Positions 1 through 4,769 of a DNA stretch of 8,840 bases are shown here, piece after piece; position 1 is the first letter of the stretch; every line of letters begins with the position of its first letter. Source of the DNA: Bacillota bacterium (GTDB lineage Bacteria > Bacillota_I > Bacilli_A > RFN20 > CAG-826). The stretch covers positions 1-8,840 of the forward strand of contig JAEWUY010000085.1 in assembly GCA_023396795.1 (NCBI GenBank), written 5' to 3'. The notes under the pieces are model-generated. The model searched no databases. It saw only the letters and a program-made list of their open reading frames with translations, and was not told the DNA's origin. Made by a program: the position numbers and the translations under genes.

Positions 1-1
1 A

Positions 2-55
2 ATCGCAAAAGGTAATATCGGATTACTTGAAAATAAGTTAATGAGGAGACAATAA
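2..55 (+). CDS. Possible C-terminal end of an upstream gene (partial)
   Basis: The frame starting at base 2 is open and would encode a 17-residue tail ending in ENKLMRRQ before a TAA at 53-55, overlapping the ribosome binding site of the next gene. Such an overlap would match the tight packing of the following operon. However, the other two frames also close early (stops at 13-15 and 39-41), so the true end of the upstream gene cannot be decided from this window. No family can be recognised from so few residues. Confidence 0.25.
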   Translation: MAKGNIGLLENKLMRRQ

Positions 56-59
56 AGAT

Positions 60-1499
60 ATGGCTGATCATAAAGATAATGCCGTCAATACTTCTCCTCA
101 AACTATCGGCAAATTAAAAAGTAAATACGTAACGCGGCTCGAGCGATTAGCGCTCAGTGATGCCGATTTTTTGTCTTTATTAGAACGTTTCGCGGCTGCC
201 AAAAATACTTATGCCGGCATTTCTCGGCGCGAAACAAAATCGTATTCTGAAGATTTTATTATTGAGATTGAAAATACCTTGCCTTCTTTAGAAGCGATTG
301 TTAACGATCCGCAAAAGTTTATTAAAGAAAACGCTGAGGTTGTCGGTGTTGAAAAGGCCCGCAAGATTACTTATCGTTCCGTTGAACATATGGCGCAACA
401 CACCGAAAACATTCGTTCTGTCGACGCTGGTGGGGGTATTCAACCTAAAAAAGTTCTCAATATGTTTATTGATGATGAACTCAAAATTTATGAGAACCGT
501 TTTATCATGACCTTAGTTAAACGACTGCAAACGTTTATTGAACTACGTTATAAATATATTTCAGAGCATAGTGATACACGCAATAGCGACGTTGTCAGCG
601 TCTCCTCGGAAGTAAAATTAGGCGACGTCACCTTTGAATATGAAACAAAAATGAAAATCATTGTTCCTTCTGATGATGAAGGACAGCGCGATGCGAACCG
701 CGATTTACTTAATCGTCTTACCTTGCTTCGTAAGCGTGTCACTTATTTAACGACATCACGTTTTATGTTAGAAATGCGTAAGGCGACACCTGTTGGTGAT
801 CCAATTCAGCAAACCAACATAATGCGTCTTAATTACGATTATCAAAATGCCTACAAACTATGGATGTTTTTAGGACGTTACGACATACTTGGTATCGAAT
901 ATAAATTTACGCAGTCAAAAGTTGATTTCGATAAAAATTATTTAACGCAACTCCACTTAAATATTGTTGGTTCATATTTGACGATGAAAACCGAGCATTC
1001 TTTGATTCCTGATAAGGATACGAAAATCAGTCTTTATAAACCAAAATTTAAAGAGATTAAACTTGATTATGATATGTCTGATGAACGCCTTGTCGCGAAA
1101 GGCTTAGGTTTTGGTATTGATGTTAAGAAAGAAACGCCAGCCCAAATTGAAGCCCGTCAAAAACGAGCAGCGGCAGCCGAAGAACGCCGTAAAAAACGCG
1201 AGGAAGCTAAGCAAAAGGCCAAAGAACTCGCTCGTCAAAAACGCGAAGAAGCCAAGCAACTTGCTATCAAGCGAGCTTTAGAACGCAAAGAAAAAGAAAA
1301 ACAACGCAAATTAGCCTTACAAGAGAAAAAACGGAAAGCAGCCTTGGCTTTGGCTGAGAAAAAACGGAAAGCAGCCTTGGCTTTGGCTGAGAAAAAACGC
1401 ATCGAAAAGATGAAAAAAGACGAAGAACAAAAGCTTGAAAAAGCTCGTCAGCAAGTGCGTTTAATGGCTGAACAACGCAAGAAAACGGAAGGTCAATAA
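60..1499 (+). CDS. DUF2357-like protein with long charged helical C-terminal tail
   Basis: This is a 479-residue soluble protein with no signal peptide or membrane segment. The ATG at 60 follows GAGGAG at 43-48. Residues about 15-355 form the globular part. A segment around 127-165, with KKVLNMFIDDELKIYENRF at 130-148, resembles the ENRF-containing core of DUF2357 proteins, which often accompany McrB-like ATPases or carry a nuclease domain. Neither an ATPase nor a nuclease motif is visible here. Residues about 359-479 are almost entirely Lys, Arg, Glu, Ala and Gln, as in a single long helix or coiled coil. This tail contains two exact 11-residue repeats (422-432 and 433-443). It is the first visible gene of a four-gene operon, with its stop 2 nt before the signal peptidase start. 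The family assignment is from memory of motif style and is moderate; the function is unknown. A structural or scaffold role is possible but is only inferred from the tail. Confidence 0.85.
   Translation: MADHKDNAVNTSPQTIGKLKSKYVTRLERLALSDADFLSLLERFAAAKNTYAGISRRETKSYSEDFIIEIENTLPSLEAIVNDPQKFIKENAEVVGVEKARKITYRSVEHMAQHTENIRSVDAGGGIQPKKVLNMFIDDELKIYENRFIMTLVKRLQTFIELRYKYISEHSDTRNSDVVSVSSEVKLGDVTFEYETKMKIIVPSDDEGQRDANRDLLNRLTLLRKRVTYLTTSRFMLEMRKATPVGDPIQQTNIMRLNYDYQNAYKLWMFLGRYDILGIEYKFTQSKVDFDKNYLTQLHLNIVGSYLTMKTEHSLIPDKDTKISLYKPKFKEIKLDYDMSDERLVAKGLGFGIDVKKETPAQIEARQKRAAAAEERRKKREEAKQKAKELARQKREEAKQLAIKRALERKEKEKQRKLALQEKKRKAALALAEKKRKAALALAEKKRIEKMKKDEEQKLEKARQQVRLMAEQRKKTEGQ
1323..1399 (+). 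repeat. In-frame 33-bp tandem repeat (two exact copies plus 11 bp of a third)
   Basis: Copy 1 is 1323-1355 and copy 2 is 1356-1388, identical base for base. The first 11 bases of a third copy run to 1399. Each unit encodes EKKRKAALALA. The unit length is 33 bp, so copy-number changes by slippage or recombination would lengthen or shorten the helical tail by 11 residues without breaking the frame. Flanking sequence shows weaker 11-residue spacing of charged residues, suggesting a hendecad helical pattern. Confidence 0.93.
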
Positions 1500-1501
1500 C
1501 C

Positions 1502-2290
1502 ATGGAACAAGTTCAACAAGTTTCTGGCAATGCCCCGAAAAAGAAAAAAAGCCTGTTTGGCCGCATTTTTACAATTATTGCTGGCTCATTAATTGGTTTA
1601 CTTTTGATTATGCAAATTACTGGTTCCATCAGTGCTCAAAGTAACTACGGTGTCCAACGTTTTGGTAATTATCAGATTCTTGTTGTCGTTACTGATTCGA
1701 TGGAACCATCAATTAAAGTTGGCGAAGGAATTTTTGTTAAACGCGTTCCGCTTGAGCAAATTATAGCCTCGACTTCTGTCGAGTCCAAAGATGGGGATGT
1801 ATTGACCTTTTATCGCCCATATGACAATGTGATAGTAACGCATCGCGTGATAGAAATATTACCCCAAAGCGATGGTTCCATTGATTTTAAGACGCTTGGT
1901 GACAATCTTAACGCTCAAACCTGTCCAAGCGGAGGCTGTAATCCTGAAACCAATTTCGACTATGTCGAAGGAGAATATGTTCTCGGCAAGGTTGTCGGCC
2001 AAAGCTATGCCTTTGGACAATTCTTCAAAGTTACTTCTAATCCGATTGCCATTGCGGCAGTCGCGGTTGTGCCACTTCTATATGTGTTTATCTCATCAGT
2101 CGTCGATGTTGTAAAAAATTCTAAGCTTAAGGAAGATCCTGCTGGAGGGGTCGAACTGGATGAATTTGAAGCTCTCAAGCAACGTGAAAAACTGCGCATG
2201 ATGATTGAAATGGAAAAAGAAAAACTTCGCAGCGAAAGCAAGAATAATATTAAAGAAAAGGAGGAAAACGATAATGGCGGAAAAAATTAA
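1502..2290 (+). CDS. sipW-like: Type I signal peptidase, SipW/ER-type (S26B)
   Basis: This 262-residue membrane serine protease would remove signal peptides on the outer face of the membrane. A basic cytosolic N-terminus (KKKK at 13-16) leads into a membrane segment at about 21-43. The catalytic region then shows the Ser box TDSMEPSI with Ser66, VTHRV with His114 in place of the Lys of ordinary bacterial enzymes, and LGDN with Asp134. The Ser-His-Asp arrangement marks the SipW/archaeal/ER class. A second membrane segment lies at about 181-204, followed by a charged, probably cytosolic tail of about 55 residues, longer than I expect for this class. Two cysteines (141 and 146) sit in a loop just after the GDN motif. 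The start ATG is 2 nt after the previous stop, with GGAAGG at 1487-1492. The tail overlaps the next gene by 17 nt. In Bacillus subtilis, SipW processes the matrix proteins TasA and TapA; no such substrate gene is in this window. Confidence 0.93.
   Translation: MEQVQQVSGNAPKKKKSLFGRIFTIIAGSLIGLLLIMQITGSISAQSNYGVQRFGNYQILVVVTDSMEPSIKVGEGIFVKRVPLEQIIASTSVESKDGDVLTFYRPYDNVIVTHRVIEILPQSDGSIDFKTLGDNLNAQTCPSGGCNPETNFDYVEGEYVLGKVVGQSYAFGQFFKVTSNPIAIAAVAVVPLLYVFISSVVDVVKNSKLKEDPAGGVELDEFEALKQREKLRMMIEMEKEKLRSESKNNIKEKEENDNGGKN
2258..2264 (+). promoter_or_regulatory. Ribosome binding site AAGGAGG that decides the EAL gene start
   Basis: A near-perfect Shine-Dalgarno lies 9 nt before the ATG at 2274, inside the end of the signal peptidase gene. 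The same frame is open back to an ATG at 2205, but that codon has no comparable site and would add 23 Lys/Arg-rich residues, so 2274 is preferred. Confidence 0.88.
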
Positions 2291-3848
2291 TAAAACGAGC
2301 ACGAAAACTACCAATCATAGTTTGCGTTTCATCATCTTTTTAGTGTCATTCTTTTTAGCCTTTGTATTACTACTTCTTGACGGTTTTGGTATTTTTGATG
2401 GCTTTTTAGGCGCTGTTGGTAAATGGATTTCCTTTTCATTACTTGCGGTTATATCTTTAACTTTATTAGTTTTTGCCTTGCTTTCTTTTGCTCAATCGCA
2501 AAAGCTGGCAGTCAAAAAAATACTTAATACCGATATTTTCTCTCTCGTTGATAACATATACGATGAACGCGAGTTGGTGATGAATGTTAATAAGTTACTT
2601 CGTAAAAAGGGTGGCGAAAAATCTGCAGCTATTACGTTCTCAACGTTTAAATTTAAAAAGGAAGTTTTCTTACGATATGGATATCAAAAAGAATCGGATG
2701 TCGTCAGCACAATTTTCTCGGCAATCGAAAAACTCAAAGAGTCACTACCTCGCATTGTTTATGGCTATGACTATAGCGATAACTTTTTGATTTATGTCCC
2801 AGACGCTAACGAAAAGAAAATCCATGCTCTGTTTGAAAAGCTTACAACAACCATTAACGAATATTTAAATGATCATAAAATTGAAATTGATTTTTACCCT
2901 CACTATGGAATCCGTTATCGTGACGAAGATAATATTACTGCTGAAATCATGTTTCAAAATGCTTTGATTGCTAGTGACTTTGGCCGTTTGAGTTCAGAGC
3001 GAGGCGGTATGTTTGTCTTTAACGAATCGATGTTTGCTAAAAACGAACGCAACGTTGGTTTGGCTCGTGATATTGAACGCGGTATTGAAGAAGGTGAATT
3101 TCAAACATATTTCCAACCTAAATACGACTTAAAGTTAAAGCGTTTTTCTGGTGCCGAAGCTTTGCTGAGGTGGCATCACCCGGAAAGAGGGACGATTTTA
3201 CCAGCAGCATTTATATCTTTAGCCGAGCAATCTGATTTAATTATTAAAATTGATTATTATGTACTTGATCTTGTTTGTAAACATTTAGCGGAGTGGCGCG
3301 ATAAAGGAATGCGTTTACTGCCAATCTCAATTAACCTTTCCAAAAGAACGGTCTTTACTGCTGATATTGCCGAATATATTGCTAAAACGATTCAGAAATA
3401 TCAAATTAGCCCGCTGCTCTTAGAAATCGAAATTGTTGAATCGCCATCACCATATGACGTTTTGTATCTTCTTTCGACGGTTAAGAAAATCAAAGCCTTA
3501 AATATTAAAGTAGCAATTGATGACTTTGGAACTGGCTTCTCGTCTTTGAGTTATATTAAGCGGATTCCTTTCGATGTTATCAAGATTGATAAGGCCTTCT
3601 TAAGTGATTTAGAGGTTGACTATAAGTCTCGTGGGATTGTTAAGGAAATTATTAAGTTAGCTCATATTTTGGAAACCTACGTTATTATTGAAGGTGTTCA
3701 AGAGGTCGAGCAAATCAAATTACTCCAGTCAATGGACGCTGATTGTATTCAAGGCTATTATTATAGTGAACCGCTTAAACCCGAAGATTATTTACGGTTT
3801 ATTGCCGACAACAAATTTGAAAAAGGAAGGAGAAACGCAAGCAAATGA
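2274..3848 (+). CDS. Two-pass membrane protein with degenerate GGDEF and intact EAL c-di-GMP phosphodiesterase domain
   Basis: This is 524 residues from the ATG at 2274. Two membrane helices (about 16-36 and 52-73) with a short outside loop anchor the protein, leaving the rest in the cytosol. Residues about 85-255 have GGDEF-domain layout, but the signature position reads YSDNFLIYV (167-175), so cyclase activity is not expected. The EAL domain spans about 263-515 and should hydrolyse c-di-GMP to pGpG. It retains Glu295 of EALLRW, Asn354 of SINLS, Glu386, Asp416 and Asp417 of IDDFGTGFSSL, Lys437 of IKIDK, Glu473 and Gln493 of QGYYYS. The spacing between these (32, 30, 1, 20, 36 and 20) matches the RocR series E175, N233, E265, D295, D296, K316, E352, Q372. 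One deviation is Gln476, where many EAL proteins have Glu (EGVE). The gene overlaps the signal peptidase gene by 17 nt and the next gene by 4 nt. No periplasmic sensor domain is present, so the helices or the dead GGDEF may be the regulatory input. Confidence 0.92.
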   Translation: MAEKINKTSTKTTNHSLRFIIFLVSFFLAFVLLLLDGFGIFDGFLGAVGKWISFSLLAVISLTLLVFALLSFAQSQKLAVKKILNTDIFSLVDNIYDERELVMNVNKLLRKKGGEKSAAITFSTFKFKKEVFLRYGYQKESDVVSTIFSAIEKLKESLPRIVYGYDYSDNFLIYVPDANEKKIHALFEKLTTTINEYLNDHKIEIDFYPHYGIRYRDEDNITAEIMFQNALIASDFGRLSSERGGMFVFNESMFAKNERNVGLARDIERGIEEGEFQTYFQPKYDLKLKRFSGAEALLRWHHPERGTILPAAFISLAEQSDLIIKIDYYVLDLVCKHLAEWRDKGMRLLPISINLSKRTVFTADIAEYIAKTIQKYQISPLLLEIEIVESPSPYDVLYLLSTVKKIKALNIKVAIDDFGTGFSSLSYIKRIPFDVIKIDKAFLSDLEVDYKSRGIVKEIIKLAHILETYVIIEGVQEVEQIKLLQSMDADCIQGYYYSEPLKPEDYLRFIADNKFEKGRRNASK

Positions 3849-4576
3849 TTTTAATTATTGGAACAACAGAAGACGATATTTTCTATTTCATGAATCGCAT
3901 GAAAATTATCGAAAAAAACACGATTGCGACGAAATTTCCTTATTATGTTGGCACTTTTGCTGGCAAAGATATTTGTTTGGCCTACACCGGTTATTCAAAC
4001 ATTGCCTCAGCAGTAGTTGCCAGTTATATGATCGATCGATATAAACCATATATCGTCATTTGCGTTGGTACAGTTTCTGGATATAGTGAAAACCTACATC
4101 AAAGCGAGCTTTTTATTGCTGAGCGTGTTTATCTTGGCGATATTGACTTTACGCCTTTGGGTGGTAATGTTCGCTATGGACAAATAAAAGAGATGCCGGC
4201 TTTCTTTTCCTCGGAAGACGACTATGTGAAGTTAATTGAAACAATTAATTCCCGAACCGAAAATCTTCGAATTGGTCGCGGACCGCTTATTTCGACAAAC
4301 GTTTTCTTTAAGAATCGCAAAAAAGCCAATGAACTTCTTAACAGCAACTTCGCTCACATTGAAAGCACGACGGCTTTTGATACCGAATCGGGAGGTATTA
4401 TTGCCGCCTGTTATATCCATGAAGTACCATGGTTATTATTAAAGGCCGTTAACTATGAAATTGGTCATGATGAACAGCTTCTATCTTCTTTACGCGTTGG
4501 AATCGAAGCTCAACCCCATATTGGCAGTTTGATTGAAACATTGCTTGAAGAGCTTGTTCACTCGTTTGATAATTAG
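3845..4576 (+). CDS. MTAN-like nucleoside hydrolase/phosphorylase family protein with altered active site
   Basis: This 243-residue cytosolic protein has the layout of 5'-methylthioadenosine/S-adenosylhomocysteine nucleosidase. It shows an N-terminal IIGTTEDDI, VGTVSGYSENL where MTAN has its TGVAGG segment, GDIDFTPLG followed by RYGQIKEMPAF, GPLISTNVFF, and AFDTESGGIIAA near the MTAN VEMEAAAIA motif. Glu181 aligns with E. coli Glu174 and Asp11 with Glu12. The catalytic Asp197 position, 23 residues after that Glu in both proteins, is Tyr204 (AVNYEIG). True MTANs cleave MTA and SAH to adenine in S-adenosylmethionine recycling and AI-2 synthesis. Without the Asp this one may be inactive, act on another nucleoside, or serve as a binding protein. 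The ATG overlaps the stop of the EAL gene (ATGA at 3845-3848), with GGAAGGAG at 3825-3832. It is the last gene of the operon. Confidence 0.85.
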   Translation: MILIIGTTEDDIFYFMNRMKIIEKNTIATKFPYYVGTFAGKDICLAYTGYSNIASAVVASYMIDRYKPYIVICVGTVSGYSENLHQSELFIAERVYLGDIDFTPLGGNVRYGQIKEMPAFFSSEDDYVKLIETINSRTENLRIGRGPLISTNVFFKNRKKANELLNSNFAHIESTTAFDTESGGIIAACYIHEVPWLLLKAVNYEIGHDEQLLSSLRVGIEAQPHIGSLIETLLEELVHSFDN

Positions 4577-4587
4577 AACGAAATGAA

Positions 4588-4620
4588 GAAAAAAAGGCTA
4601 AAAAGCGCCATTTTTTTCTT
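4588..4620 (+). terminator. Intrinsic terminator of the four-gene operon
   Basis: A GGC/GCC core (4596-4598 with 4607-4609) is flanked by seven A residues on the left (4589-4595) and seven T residues on the right (4611-4617). A longer A-T stem can therefore form around a bulged A at 4610, or the T run can act as the U tract. It starts 12 nt after the stop of the MTAN-like gene. The hairpin core is short, so its efficiency may be moderate. Confidence 0.7.
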
Positions 4621-4633
4621 ATTATAAAAAATA

Positions 4634-4654
4634 ATATGGAAACTGTTTCCATAT
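4634..4654. promoter_or_regulatory. Perfect 21-bp palindrome, candidate operator
   Basis: Half sites ATATGGAAAC (4634-4643) and GTTTCCATAT (4645-4654) flank a single central T, with all ten pairs matching. A one-base centre cannot form a normal hairpin loop, and no U tract follows, so a dimeric DNA-binding protein is a better explanation than a terminator. The half site recalls LacI/CcpA-type operators (TGNAANC), but the central CG of those is missing. It lies between the operon terminator and the promoter of the 832-residue signalling protein. Confidence 0.6.
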
Positions 4655-4685
4655 AGACTTGTTATTTAATTGCTTTTTATACTAT

Positions 4686-4691
4686 TATAAT
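4686..4691 (+). promoter_or_regulatory. Possible secondary -10 element (TATAAT)
   Basis: A perfect TATAAT lies about 80 nt upstream of the start codon at 4770, 31 nt after the 21-bp palindrome. No good -35 is found at 16-18 nt (the nearest is a poor TATTTA), so this could simply be AT-rich intergenic sequence. If used, it would give a longer leader and place the palindrome at about the -65 to -45 position. Confidence 0.3.
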
Positions 4692-4722
4692 TGTGTTTCT
4701 TAATGATATGTTTTTAAGCGTT

Positions 4723-4750
4723 TTGTAATCAAAAGCACCTATGATATTAT
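4723..4750 (+). promoter_or_regulatory. Sigma-A-like promoter for the receiver-PAS-PAS-GGDEF-EAL gene
   Basis: The -35 is TTGTAA (4723-4728) and the -10 is TATTAT (4745-4750), with a 16-bp spacer. Initiation near 4757 would leave a leader of only about 13 nt, just enough for the GAGG ribosome binding site at 4761-4764. The -10 sits inside a perfect 13-bp dyad (ATGATA-T-TATCAT, 4741-4753). The -35 overlaps an imperfect dyad (GCGTTTTG with CAAAAGC, 4718-4736). Both dyads could be regulator sites or chance in AT-rich DNA. Confidence 0.55.
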
Positions 4751-4769
4751 CATTAGAAATGAGGTATTA

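Noticed and set aside
1267..1503. Minus-strand open frame opposite the charged tail
   Set aside because: It mirrors the repetitive Lys/Ala/Leu codons of the plus-strand gene and has no ribosome binding site or family likeness.
2205..2273. Earlier ATG as start of the membrane EAL protein
   Set aside because: It lacks a good ribosome binding site and would add a basic stretch encoded within the signal peptidase gene; the ATG at 2274 has AAGGAGG 9 nt upstream.
2096..2314. Hydrophobic minus-strand open frames around 2005-2314
   Set aside because: They are antisense to the A-rich junction of two confident genes; Phe/Leu richness is the expected reverse of Lys/Glu codons.
4634..4654. The 21-bp palindrome as a terminator
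   Set aside because: It has a one-base centre with no workable loop and no T run after it; a terminator already exists at 4588-4620.
4577..4769. A riboswitch or small RNA in the intergenic region
   Set aside because: The best promoter gives a leader of about 13 nt, and no conserved riboswitch core or stable multi-stem fold was seen; only the terminator, palindrome, promoter and short dyads are supportable.
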